Positions 22,169 through 32,285 of a stretch of DNA of 64,000 nucleotides are shown in pieces. Source of the stretch: Deroplatys truncata. Lineage: Eukaryota > Arthropoda > Insecta > Mantodea > Mantidae. The translations under genes were made by a program, and so were the position numbers. The stretch lies in the NCBI GenBank assembly GCA_030765065.1, contig CM060981.1, positions 226,927,152 to 226,991,151 on the forward strand, in the 5' to 3' direction. Every line of letters starts with the position of its first letter. The stretch's first letter is position 1. The notes beneath the pieces were generated by a model. The model did not search any database. It was not told where the DNA came from and saw only the letters and a program-made list of their open reading frames with translations.

Positions 22169-22440
22169 ACGGCACCGAACAGTTGGGGTGGATGCTTGCT
22201 CCAAGAAATGAATACTCCCGTGGAGCCCCGTGGAGGGCTGTTTCGTCGACGAGTCGTTCAGCGCCCTCTCTATGCAGTTTCAGCAGTGGGACGGGCCTTA
22301 GAGCCTGAAATTGTTAGTGTCTCCCACGCGTCTCTGTGAATTACCTGCGGCCTGTAGCCTCCTGTTGGGTCTTCACTTCATCCATTCCTCCTGGGGGTGA
22401 TAGCCGCATTGGATCTATATAGGTTTAACTTTCCCTTGTA
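22169..22440 (+). mobile_element. SINE S1, 5'-truncated plus copy
   Basis: It begins in the body (GTTGGGGTGGATGCTTGCTC), has the TTTCAGCAGTGGGAC and ACGCGTCTCTGTGA blocks, then the tail GCCTCCTGTTGGGTCTTCAC. The tRNA-like head is absent. Confidence 0.55.
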
Positions 22441-22627
22441 TAAACTACAATATGCCCACTTTGTGTTGATAGACTGCAATAAATAATAGTTCTCTTAAAC
22501 CCTACGGTGAAAGGTTGACTGGCTAGCTGTGGCCTCTTCGGAAGCTTTACAGGAAACTAAGGTCACTGGAAAAAACTGCCCAGGCTAAAATAGGTGTCCA
22601 ATGAATAAGCTGCCACATATAGTGATG

Positions 22628-22990
22628 CAGCGGCTATGACCCAAGGTTATCGGGTGCTTGGCGCTGGCAAGTCGGAGGTAAACAGAGATAAGCAACGCTC
22701 GCACCCGCATAAACACCATAAACGCTATCGGCAGATAAGCAGAGTTTTGTGTAAGTTTCTTTCCTCCCACCTCCAGAACGTGTGTCGAGATAACTGTAGA
22801 GCAGGTATGGGCATGCCTGATCCCGCGTGTCAAGCGACCTCCACCCTTCCCTTCTTGTTTGCTGTTTGCAACACACAAGCACTCTTCATTGGTGGAACAC
22901 TGCTTAACGCAATTACAAGAGCATTCCACAAGAATTGGTTGGACATTTAGGGAAGAATGGGCTCTTTCATATTTTGTAGCATACAGAGAT
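22628..22990 (+). repeat. Repeat F, copy 1
   Basis: It has two halves. 22628-22800 (CTATGACCCAAGGTTATCGG to CCAGAACGTGTGTCGAGA) matches 43445-43600 in the same orientation. 22800-22990 (ending AAGAATGGGCTCTTTCATAT) matches 42936-43110 in reverse. Open frames on both strands exist but differ between copies. Class unknown. Confidence 0.5.
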
Positions 22991-22997
22991 GCTGCAA

Positions 22998-22999
22998 TG

Positions 23000-23048
<49 letters not shown>

Positions 23049-23060
23049 CTCGTGTGTCTA
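22998..23060. repeat. GT microsatellite
   Basis: About 18 GT units from 23002, then TATGTATGTACTCGTGTG. It joins repeat F to the family A2 fragment that follows. Confidence 0.9.
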
Positions 23061-23065
23061 CATAT

Positions 23066-23460
23066 ATAGTAAATTGTGTATTTTAAAGAGACCTAAATTT
23101 TTTATGCAGTACGTTTTCGTCTCGCTTAGCGTTTACCACTTATACAAGAATATACAAAATTCCTTCCGAATGAAAAAGACTTCTCTGGCTATTCCCATAA
23201 AATTCAAGTTACACATTTTATTCTCATACAAATATCTTTAATATATGGTATTTTAATCAAAATAGTTTCAGCCATTTTTATAAAATCAAAAATTTCGTGA
23301 AATGTTTCATGTAAAATGTAGTTTGGAGTGGGGGGATTTTCTTGAAAATCTTGTGTCGCATCTTTGAAAGATACTGAACCTAAATGTAAAAGTTGGATAT
23401 TTATCCGCTTTTCGTTTTTCAGTTATACTGTTTAATGAACACAGACACACACACACACAG

Positions 23461-23492
<32 letters not shown>

Positions 23493-23613
23493 ATTTTTCT
23501 AAAAATCCTTATTTGGATTCAGGGACCTCAAAAAATTTATTTCCGGTGAAATCTCGGTATCGAATTTTTTGGTGGAATGCAGTACCTTCTCTACTTACTA
23601 TACACGTGATAGA
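23066..23613 (+). mobile_element. Family A2 copy A08, 5'-truncated
   Basis: It starts mid-element (AAATTGTGTATTTTAAAGAG) and runs through a CA array (23449-23488) to CTATACACGTGATAGAAAAA. It is followed at once by another partial copy. Confidence 0.65.
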
Positions 23614-24640
23614 AAAATAAATAGCTGCATTTCACATTTCGTTATAGATACAAAGGGAATAGCGATAGTCAAATGTTTAAGAAATGGACGCTATATGCTG
23701 GCACTATACTCTGTCCATGACATCGCGAGAAACAACTGAACAATTCGAACCATTAAGAAAGAATATCTCGGAAATGGCTGATGCCACTACTAAAAAGTTA
23801 TTTGAAATAAAGGTTGGGTGCTTTAAAGAGATCTACATTTTTTGTGTGTAGTACGGTTTCGTCTGTCGCTTAACGTTTACCGGTTATACAAGATTATACC
23901 AAATCCTTCCAAATGAAGGGAACTTCTAGGCTATTCAGAGAAAATTCAAGATACAAATTTTATTTGTCGTGTAAATATTTTTATTCTATAGCATTTTAAT
24001 CAAAATCGTTACAGGCATTTTTTCTAAAATAAAAAAATTCGAAAAATGTGCCTTGTAGTTTGTGGTTTCCTTGAAAATCTTCCTGTCGTATCTTTGGAAG
24101 ATACTGAACTTAAATACCAAGCAAGATTTTTAACAAGCATAGTAAAACGGTAGGAGAGTACTTGTCCAAAGTAAAAAAGAAATGGTTATGGACAATAAAA
24201 AAGATGTAAATTGATTTCATCATGTGAGTTAAGTTATGTAATTATATTATTATTATTATTATTATTATATTAGAATTATAAGATTATTATTTTGGTATTA
24301 TTACTATTATTTTTATGTTATAATAAGAGTATAATATGGGTAGAATATGGCAAGATAACAGCTTGGGCTGATGTATAGCCATATTCTAAGGAAGATTGCT
24401 AGCACAAATAAATAAATAAATAAATAAATACCAAGCTTGGTATTTATGTGAAGTTTGCTTTTGAACTATGCTGTTCACAGACCACACACACATACACACA
24501 CGAACCTTTTTGTAAAAATGTTTTTGGGAGGGGGTTGAGGGACCTCAAAACATTTATTTCCGGCGAAATCTCGAAATCGAATTATTGAGTGGAATATAAT
24601 ACTTCCCATACTTCCTATGTACATGATAGAGAAAGTAAAA
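23614..24640 (+). mobile_element. Family A2 copy A09, split by a LINE tail
   Basis: It starts mid-element at ATAAATAGCTGCATTTCACA and ends ATGTACATGATAGAGAAAGT. It is interrupted by a retroposed fragment at 24123-24424. Confidence 0.65.
24123..24424 (+). mobile_element. 5'-truncated retroposon with AAAT tail and target duplication
   Basis: About 300 bp ends in GCTAGCACAAATAAATAAAT. It is bracketed by TAAATACCAAGC at 24111-24122 and 24425-24436. The AAAT tail and 12-bp duplication are the marks of LINE-machinery insertion. A TTA microsatellite lies inside at 24243-24268. The parent LINE cannot be named from this short 3' part. Confidence 0.75.
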
Positions 24641-25261
24641 CGTTAAGGTATATAATGTCCGTATATATAAAATGATACAATATATATATAAGATTAATTA
24701 TAATATACTGGATATTAACATGCCAAAATCACTATACTGTACATGGAAAATTAAAAAGGAGCTTTAAAGCTTACAGGAGGGAAGAATAAGTAGGGAGGAA
24801 GGCAAGAAAGATGAACAAATGAACGCTTGATCGTACAATTGACTTGATGGTGGTTGTTTTGGAGGAGGAACTAATAATTTGGTCGTACTTTAACCCTTCG
24901 CCAAAAATCGAATTATTTTGGTATTTTAATAGACTGCGTTTACTGACGTTCTTTGAACGGTTCCTGAATTACGTTGCTAGATAAATTGAATCTTGTATGG
25001 AAATTGGAAAAGTAGAAGAACATGCACAGAATGTTGTTATACATGTGCGAACGTTTTGCAGCATTATGTTGATTATCCCCTTGTTCGCTTTATTGGGGAT
25101 TCACTTTCCCGCGCGTATATCGACAGCATTCTCCCCCTTCCCAGGATGAAGGGCTGCACAGGGTGGAGTGAGTAATAACTTCTCTAAATATTAAAGGACT
25201 TCGTTAAAAAATTTACATACGTGCCCCCGGGGCAGAAAGGCATTAGCATTTTTGTGGTGAA

Positions 25262-25312
<51 letters not shown>

Positions 25313-25670
25313 AGTGGTGTGAGAAAAGCTTTCGTTGAAGCTGCACGGTTAAGCTTCCTTTAATATAGCTAGCTTTTATTGGAATATGATAAAAAAAGCA
25401 GGGCATATAAAAGGGGTGTTATTTCATTTTTTTTTGTATGCACTTTTCTCTTGTTCCTCAATCATTGATTACTTCGTTTCCATATCCACCCGTAAGATCG
25501 AGTTGTGTTCTATTCCTATGATCAGGATTTAAAATGTAGGATATTGGAATACAAGTGTGGTAACTGAACGAAGGAGAGTTTGAAAATCCGAGACAAAGTT
25601 GGGCATTTCCTACTTGAGGTTCTCGAATGCAGTAAAATAGACAAAATACACAGGTCTTATCTTATCTTCT
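24641..25670. other. No gene; one GA microsatellite
   Basis: AT-rich, with short unique-looking patches. A GA array lies at 25265-25312. CAGGGTGGAGTGAG at 25160 resembles the outer ends of several transposons but has no partner. Confidence 0.35.
25265..25312. repeat. GA microsatellite
   Basis: About 23 uninterrupted GA units. Confidence 0.9.
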
Positions 25671-26168
25671 GTTGCGGAGGGACTCGGTACCGAATCTGAG
25701 CGGATATTGTACCTACGCCCCATAAGGGGGCGTCCCTGGAAGAAGCATTAGGGAGAGGAGACATCAAGCTGCCGGATCCAGGAGTGATGGTACAGCAATG
25801 ACAGAGTCTTTAAGTTATCTCGGCAGACGGACAGGCAATCCAGGGACCCTACCCTACACAGAATGGGTCCAACGCCCCTCAAACGGGGTTCGAATACCCC
25901 TATAACCAGCCGAAGTCGAGGGACAGAGAGAGAGTAAACAAGAGCATCCTTTTCTCTCTTCCATACGCACCGAACACCTTCACCGATCCTGTAAAGAGAC
26001 CAACGGAATTAAGGATGAAATGAAATGAAGAAGGGAACGAAATGACGGGATAGCCTGACCACCCGGGAAAACCCCCAAAAAACCCATGGGTCACAGAGGG
26101 CGGTCACCGGTGATTGATCCCGGGACCTCCCGAATGCGACCACGGACGTTGCTGCCTGAGCCATCCCG
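25671..26168 (-). mobile_element. tRNA-derived SINE S1b, minus copy
   Basis: The head is at the right: CTCAGGCAGC A-box region and GGGATCAATCACC-type B box at about 26110. The minus-strand body has TGGGTTTTTTGGGGG and TCCCGGGTGGTCAGG, then the CTCTCTCTCTGTCCCTCGAC block near 25920. This block distinguishes S1b from S1 and is shared with 27065-27370 and 31785-32285. Confidence 0.6.
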
Positions 26169-26184
26169 CTCGTAAACACTGCCG

Positions 26185-26360
26185 GATACCCTCGTAGCCA
26201 TGGTAGCTGAGGCGTATAGCTTCAGCGCTCTGCCAAGCTGAAGGTCGCGGGTTCGAGTCCCGCCATGGGCATGGGTGTTTATATGTGTAATTGCGGTAAC
26301 AAGCGGTAAAATAAAACAGTAAAACACAGTGCTCCTAAACTGGGTAAACAAGGCAACTTG
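26185..26360 (+). mobile_element. tRNA-derived SINE S2, plus copy
   Basis: The head reads ACCCTCGTAGCCATGGTAGC. A canonical B box, GGTTCGAGTCCCGCCATGGG, lies at 26250-26270. The tail is GCGGTAACAAGCGGTAAAAT, then ACTGGGTAAACAAGG. Copies at 53283 and 55445 share every block. This is not a functional tRNA: the body continues past the T arm without a tRNA 3' end. Confidence 0.75.
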
Positions 26361-26714
26361 AAAAAAAGTCACGCAGGTGGATTAAGTTATCAGCACTGAA
26401 TGCAGCAAATTCAACTTTCCACGACGGCAACATGGATCTAAAACATTATCGTCGAAAGAAAAATACATATAGCGTGTATTAAATTATGCGCTATATATCA
26501 AGCAGAGTATAAAGAATATGCATTCCCAGGGTGCACGGTTGTGAGAGACAGAGAGAGAGAGAGAGGAGGGAGAGGGAAAGAGAAGCAACAGATTAGAGTG
26601 CTTCGTTTCTTTCCGCCGAGGTTTTTGAAAATGCTTGATGTAGTCCATATATCTCTCTTCTCACCTGCACGTCGAGCATTCGGTGACGAGAATTTTCACT
26701 TGGTTTAAATTGCA
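26361..26714. other. No recognisable feature
   Basis: Short AT-rich sequence with an AG tract at 26545-26566. No open frame of note. Confidence 0.3.
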
Positions 26715-27035
26715 GGGTCCTGCGCTGTGGCTAGAGCGTGGAGCTCTAGTTCCCGGATACGACATGTAAACGTCTTCTATCCCACTCATGGGGGTGCGAA
26801 CTTCAACTTCCGGGTATAGGACCGGTGCCCACTCAGCATTGTGAGGAAAGTGAGGAGCTGCGATAGGCAGCGATCATGGCCACAGAGGCAACATTCTAGC
26901 TGGGGGATGCGTGATGCTGATGCGTATCGGTTGAATGATTGCCCACCTCTGCCGTGCGTACGTGGGCGTGAGGTCGGCAGTCGGGTTGGCGCTTCATGGG
27001 CTGTAGCGCCATGGGATTATTATTATTGTTATTGA
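26715..27035 (+). mobile_element. SINE-like retroposon S4 with ATT tail
   Basis: It begins near GTCCTGCGCTGTGGCTAGAG, a promoter-like A-box region, and ends GCCATGGGATTATTATTATT. About 320 bp of GC-rich non-coding sequence terminating in an ATT microsatellite is typical of some insect SINEs. It is the only copy in the window, so the call rests on structure alone. Confidence 0.4.
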
Positions 27036-27064
27036 GGCTAAATATCTGAATAAACTATATATAC

Positions 27065-27370
27065 TGGCCAACCGAGCGGAATGACTCAGGCGGCTCTGTG
27101 GTCCGCATTCGGGAGGTCCTGGGTTCGATCTCCGGCGACCACCTACTATGACACATGGATTTTTTCGGTTTTTTTCCGGGTCATCAGGCGAATGCTGGAG
27201 TGATTTCTTTCATCCCCCGAATTTCCGTAGCTCCATTTCGTTCCATTAATCATCTCATTCAACCTTCAACCGGTTTGATCACTTTCAGAGTTGGAAGTGG
27301 CGAGGGTGCTTCGGTACAGCGTGTCAGGGAAAACGGATGCTCTCTGTGAACTTTCTCTGTCTCTCGGCCC
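27065..27370 (+). mobile_element. tRNA-derived SINE S1b, plus copy
   Basis: The head GGCCAACCGAGCGGAATGAC includes an A-box-like block; the B box is GGTTCGATCTCC at about 27121. The body contains TTTTTTCGGTTTTTTTCCGG and AGTTGGAAGTGGCGAGGGTG. It runs into LINE coding sequence at about 27371. Confidence 0.65.
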
Positions 27371-27935
27371 GACTTGGTTTAATACATGGCGCCCGAAGAT
27401 AAATGCCACCAAGTCACAAGCATACAAATACACCAGACGATTAATACAAGATGATCTTCCAAATCTACGCCTAGCAGAGAAGTTTCCTGGTCCAATCAGG
27501 CAAAATACCTCGGCGTGACGCTTGATTCCAAACTCACTTGAAAATCCTGCATTGAGGAAATTGCTGCCAAAGTTAACCTAGGATGGCAATGATGTATCCA
27601 CTTTACGCCAGAAACTCTGGTATGTCCCTGCCCAACAAAGTGCAAGCACTTTGCCCTGCTCTGACCTATGCATGCCAAGTCTGGAGCATTGCTGCATCAA
27701 CACACCTCAAAGGGCTAAATTCTTCAAAACCGCTGCCCTGGCACTGCTGTCAACAGACTGGTACATTCCAAACAGTGATATTCATCGCGACCTCCAACGC
27801 CGCTCTCACCGACTACATCCTGACCCTCTCCCAAAAGTTTATGACTCCCTACTTAACAGCTTCAATGTCCTCATCCCCGGCCTCGAGCAGTATGACAGAG
27901 ACCCCGGTGAGCGTATAAACGCCTCCAGTCATTAA
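27371..27935 (+). pseudogene. Jockey-like LINE reverse-transcriptase C-terminal relic
   Basis: Open stretches in two or three frames carry recognisable pieces: TWRPKINATKSQAYKYTRR, then AMMYPLYARNSGMSLPNKVQ, LTYACQVWSIAASTHLK, DWYIPNSDIHRDLQ and NSFNVLIPGLEQYDRDPGER. This order matches the region downstream of the RT active site in insect Jockey-clade elements. Frame changes at about 27515, 27590 and 27660 break it. No upstream YADD segment is present, as expected for a 5'-truncated copy. Confidence 0.75.
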
Positions 27936-28352
27936 ATTCTCTTGACTAACCTCATAGTTATGAGATTGTCTCAAATAGACAATAAAAAAGCACTTCCCCA
28001 GTTTTTCCACCATCTCACAATTATCATTTTTAATTAAACCTATCATCCTACCATTAAAGGAAAAAAGTCCTGGAATGGTTAAAGTCGGGAGACCCCTAAG
28101 TGGAACTATCTCCCAGTGACACCTACTCTGAAGAAAGTCTCACTGGAGAGGCTCTGTCATTGCTGTGCCGTCACTCCTGATTTCGATTGCCAGGTGTCTC
28201 CCTTTACCTCATCTCGCCTTTCTGACCAACTAGGAGCGCTTTTTGAGGATACCTACTTTACTATTAGGCGTAATTTCCTGCATCAGATTAAGCGTAACCC
28301 GTCGTCTGTTAGCCTAGAAACGCCCAAGGACTTGTTTCTTAATTTCGGATGT
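27936..28352. other. Unassigned; one open stretch
   Basis: A plus-strand open frame (28116-28445) encodes SLERLCHCCAVTPDFDCQVS and LGALFEDTYFTIRRNFLHQI, but its last 30 codons run into family A sequence. The first 80 codons look protein-like in composition but match nothing I know. It could belong to the LINE's 3' region or be a host exon scrap. Confidence 0.3.
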
Positions 28353-29171
28353 ATTACTTTCTCTACTACGTATAGTAAGCAGGGGAGGTATTGCATTCCA
28401 CCCAAAAACTCGATACCAAGATTTCACCGGAAATACATGTTTTAAGACCCCTGAATCCAAAAAAAGCATTTTTGGAAACATGGCCGTGTGTGTGTGTGGG
28501 TGTGTGTGTGTGTGTCTGTGAACAGACAGAAACTAACAGTCGGATAAACACCAAAGTTGGTATTTAGGTTTAGTATCTTCCAGAGATGCGACACGAAGGT
28601 TTTTAAGAAAATCCCTCTACCCCTGATTACCCTTTACATGCAACATTTTTTTTAAAATTTTAATTTTCTAAAAAATGGCTCTAACGATTTTGATTAAAAT
28701 ATCATATATTTAAGATACTTTCATGACAAATAAAATTTGTATCTTGAATTTTCTGGGAATGTCTCCAAAAGTATTCTTCATAGTGAACGACTTTTGCATA
28801 ACTGGTAAACCATAAGAGATGACAAAATTTTACTACACTAGATTGCGTTAAAATACACAATTTATGTCATACATTTTTGTTGTTGAGTGAACCATTTTCG
28901 AGATATTGCTTGTTATCCCGTTAAATTTTCCAATACTTATACTTTTTCTCAAATGGGAATTTGTTATTCATTTTTTTGGTCCTGGTAATACAAAGAGAAT
29001 GGAATACTCCACATAGCAACCAGCTCTTAAAATATTTGACTATCGCTTAAAGCCTACAATTCCCCTTGCATCCACAAGAAAATTAGCAATAAGATTAACA
29101 TCTCGATTAACATGAAGTAGATGGAGAATAAGCGTTTGTAAAAATAGTTTGTACAAGAGTAGAGAAAGTCA
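28353..29171 (-). mobile_element. Family A copy A10
   Basis: It begins TTACTTTCTCTACTACGTAT and ends AGTAGAGAAAGT at the inner inverted repeat, lacking the usual outer 22 bp. A TG array lies at 28486-28518. The two 12-bp inverted repeats, ACTTTCTCTACT and AGTAGAGAAAGT, are both perfect here. Confidence 0.8.
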
Positions 29172-29599
29172 AGGTTTGTTTTGAAACGTGCACAAAGTCG
29201 ATGTTCACAGCTATACATTCATATCTTGAGATGCATCAACATCCAGAATTTAAATTAAATACTTCAACTGAAGTGTTTATTTGTGTGAAATGTACAATAT
29301 TTACCACTAATGTAGGCTGCAAATGATTTAGTAATTGCGAGGTTCGTTTGAGGAACAAGCCCAGATACAGAGAGATGCTCCATTAGATAATTGCAAAAAC
29401 TGAAATAAACTCATGTATTTATAACAGTAAACTTCACTGATGGAATGGCACTAAGTGTATAAATATCATAATTAAATGTAGTTTATTCTTAAACAGTTCA
29501 CCTTTTATTCCCATGGCTAAACTGCTACAGATGAAATTCATTTACATAACTGCCTTTAATTATTACGATCACTATGGCAGGTGTGACATTATTCCCTTT
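29172..29599. other. No recognisable feature
   Basis: AT-rich unique-looking sequence between two A copies. Confidence 0.35.
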
Positions 29600-30339
29600 T
29601 ACCTTTCTCTACTACGCACATAGTAGGTAGAGAAGGTATTGCATTTCACCCAAAAATTCATTGTCGAGATTCACCAGAAATACACTTTTTAGATCCCCTG
29701 AATGTAAAAAAAAGCATTTCTAGATAAAGGTCTGCGTGTGTGTGTTTCTGTGAACATAACTTAAAAAGGAAAATTTTTATGAATACAAAACTTGGTATTT
29801 AAGTTCAGTATCTTCCAAAGATGCGACACAAGCATTTTAAAGAAAATCCCCACACCCCAACTACTCTTTACATGAAACATTTTTCGAAATGTTTGACTTT
29901 CTCAAAAATGTTTCTTACGATTTTGATTAAAATATCTATATTAAAGATATTTATATGACACATAAAATTTATATCTTAAACTTTTTGGAAATAACCTGCA
30001 AAGTCCTCTTCATTCGGAAAGATTTTTTTATAATCTTGTTTAACTGCTAAACTTTAAGCGATAGACGAAGGTGTAGCATACAAAAAATGTAGAGCTCTTT
30101 AAAACACACAATTTATTTCAAACAAATTTTTTTTTTGTGGAATCAGCCATTTTGGAAATATTCGTTACTAATGGTTCTAAATGTTCAATACTTAGTCATC
30201 TTTTAAAGTCCTGATGATTTTCAGTATTTCTCGTGATGTAATGAAAAGAGTGTGGAATTTTAAGGCATGCGTTTAGCGTCCAGTTCTAAAACATTTGACT
30301 ATCCCTATTCCCTTTGCATTTTACGAAATGCGTAATGTA

Positions 30340-31225
30340 CGAGGGCTGATCAATAAAGACTGAGACTGATTTTTTCCTGTGGCTTTCTTGAGAGTTTCCT
30401 GTCTCTACCATGAATATTTGAAAAGAGCGGGGTTTCATGTATAATGTCCATAGACTCTCGTATCGGTAGGTTGGTAGTAATGCTGTATATTGTTGACCCT
30501 ACTTGAATTTCGCATACCACTCGACACGAGAGGAGCAATAAAATTTTGTTTTCGTTTAAATCATACAGCCTCTGAAACCTTGGAAAAGCTGAAGCAAGCA
30601 TACGGTGCAGATGCACTACCTCGTGCAACAGTGTTCAGGTGTTTCAAAGACTTCAAAGTAGAGTGAGTCCTCTGCGCTAAGCAAGGTGGGCCTGGTGCTT
30701 CGGCTTCTGCTATGACTGAAGTCAACATCAACACAGCTGCTGTGATTGTTCTTCTTTCTCACACTACTGCTACAGCAGCGTATTACACGCCAGTATTGGC
30801 TACACTGAGGAAGCACATTGCAAGGAAACATCCAGAACTTCATCAGAATTGGTGGCGACTTCATCACAACAGCGCATGGCCTAACGTCGCAAATCAAGTC
30901 CAGGAATTCAACATCACCTGCGTACTGCATCCGCCTTATAACCCCAATCTTGCCTCCCTGTGATTTCTTTTTTATTCTCATCACTAAAGGCAAAGCTCCG
31001 GGGCATTCGATTTGAGAGCACTGAAGCGTGCTGAGGAAAAGTGAGGCGATTCTCAAAGACCTGACAAAGAATGGCCTGCACCATGTGTTCGAGGACTGGC
31101 AGAGACGTATAAAAAGTGCATTCAAGTAGGAGGAGACTACTTTGAAAAAGATCATGTCAACATTGAAATGGAGTAATAAATACTGTGAAAAAAAATCAGT
31201 CTCAATCTTTATTGATCGGCCCTCG
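30340..31225 (+). mobile_element. Mariner DNA transposon, internally deleted
   Basis: Inverted repeats of about 36 bp begin CGAGGGCTGATCAATAAAGA on the left and, reading inward from the right end, CGAGGGCCGATCAATAAAGA. TA duplications flank both ends (30338-30339, 31226-31227). At 886 bp it is about 400 bp shorter than an intact mariner. Confidence 0.9.
30510..31170 (+). pseudogene. Mariner transposase relic
   Basis: The N-terminal HTH portion reads RGAIKFCFRLNHTASETLEK and ATVFRCFKDFKVE, followed by a stop. The core between HTH and the second catalytic segment is mostly missing. The second segment appears as HHNSAWPNVANQVQEF, where the usual HDNARPH Asp is replaced by Asn. The third region is HPPYNPNLASL, for the usual YSPDLAPSD. 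The C-terminal FEDWQRRIKSAFK remains. The missing and changed acidic residues make it inactive. Confidence 0.8.
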
Positions 31226-31366
31226 TAGTTATTTCTTCAAAGGTTTATCTCGATTAAAATGAAGTAGATAGAAATATAAGCTTACGTAAGAATATTTTTT
31301 ATACCCAATAATAAATGATAGCGGGTATAAAAGGTCATGTGAATGTAACACATAGGATTTTTCTTT

Positions 31367-31784
31367 CTATTTTTTGTGAATTTTACCGAATATATTGCTC
31401 GTTACCCCCATGTTTACTTTATTGATTACGTATTAATATTAAACTTATGGTCATTAGCTTCCTGTATATTTGATTAATTTTATGTCATGCTAGCCATGTA
31501 TAGGCACTAACTTGAAAACGTTAAAGCATAAATGAAAAATTTAATATTACGGCCGGAACTCCAAGGTCCGATCTTCGGTATATGAGCCTAACGCTACGAT
31601 AATATGCCGAGATGCCTGTACGCACTAAAATCTTCTCATTTGATTGAAGCATTGCGGTAAATTCTGATGCCAATCTCAAATACTCGCGATATTGTTCCTG
31701 AAGGCGATTTAACAGTAGATTTAATTTCGGGGCGTTATGGTTATTCATTTATGATAATAATCGTTCCATCACACCAGCCGTTTG
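31367..31784. other. No recognisable feature
   Basis: A minus-strand open frame of 75 codons (31521-31748) with a Leu/Arg-rich helix-like start (LNLLLNRLQEQYREYLRLAS) is the only candidate. It matches nothing I recognise. Confidence 0.25.
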
Positions 31785-32285
31785 TTGTACGAGCGTGGTG
31801 GCTCAGACGATTTCGTATGTGGCCCGCATTCGGGAGATCATGGGTTTGAAACCTGTGGCCGACCTTGGGTTTTTTCGGGGTTTTCCCGGGTCGCCAGGCG
31901 AATGCTGGCAAGGATTCCTACATTGTCCCTCCATTTCATCTTCCTTCTCATTTCACTTCATCTTTCATCCATTGATTTCTTTCAGGGTTGGAAGTGTCGG
32001 CGATGGTGTTTCGGTGCAGTGTGGCAGGGGAAAAGGATGCTGTTTGTGACTCTCTCCCTCGGTTTTCGGCGGCTGCCGGGGGTATCCAAATCCCGTTGAG
32101 GGTGTGGTTCCCGGCTTGCCTGTTTTTAATTGTTTTTCCTTGTACGGCTCGGTATTCTCACAAGTAGTTTGCTGGTTAGCCACTGGGGTGCGGTGATGCT
32201 ATCCCTGCCTATCACTTGTACGTGAGTTAGGGATAGCGCCACTGTCGCTTCCTGGCGTTCGGTCTGGCTTGTATAAAATCGCGGA
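31785..32285 (+). mobile_element. tRNA-derived SINE S1b, plus copy with long tail
   Basis: The head is GAGCGTGGTGGCTCAGACGA, with a degenerate B box GGTTTGAAACC at about 31850. The body has TTGGGTTTTTTCGGGGTTTT and GGTTGGAAGTGTCGGCGATG, then the CTCTCCCTCGG block. The tail runs to about 32285 (TTCGGTCTGGCTTGTATAAA), matching the left part of the minus copy at 25671. Confidence 0.6.

Larger units (their letters stand above)
29600..31366 (-). mobile_element. Family A2 copy A11, split by a mariner
   Basis: It starts ACCTTTCTCTACTACGCACA and ends GTAACACATAGGATTTTT. It is interrupted at 30340-31225. The sequence rejoins across the insertion as AAATGCGTAATG-TA-GTTATTTC, matching other A2 copies. 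Confidence 0.8.

Noticed and set aside
26250-26270. GGTTCGAGTCCCGCCATGGG and similar B boxes as true tRNA genes
   Set aside because: No complete cloverleaf with an acceptor stem follows. The sequence runs into a shared SINE body and tail at three loci.
31521-31748. 75-codon minus-strand frame with helix-like Leu/Arg spacing as a small gene
   Set aside because: No start context, splice signals or recognisable homolog. Frames of this length are expected by chance here.
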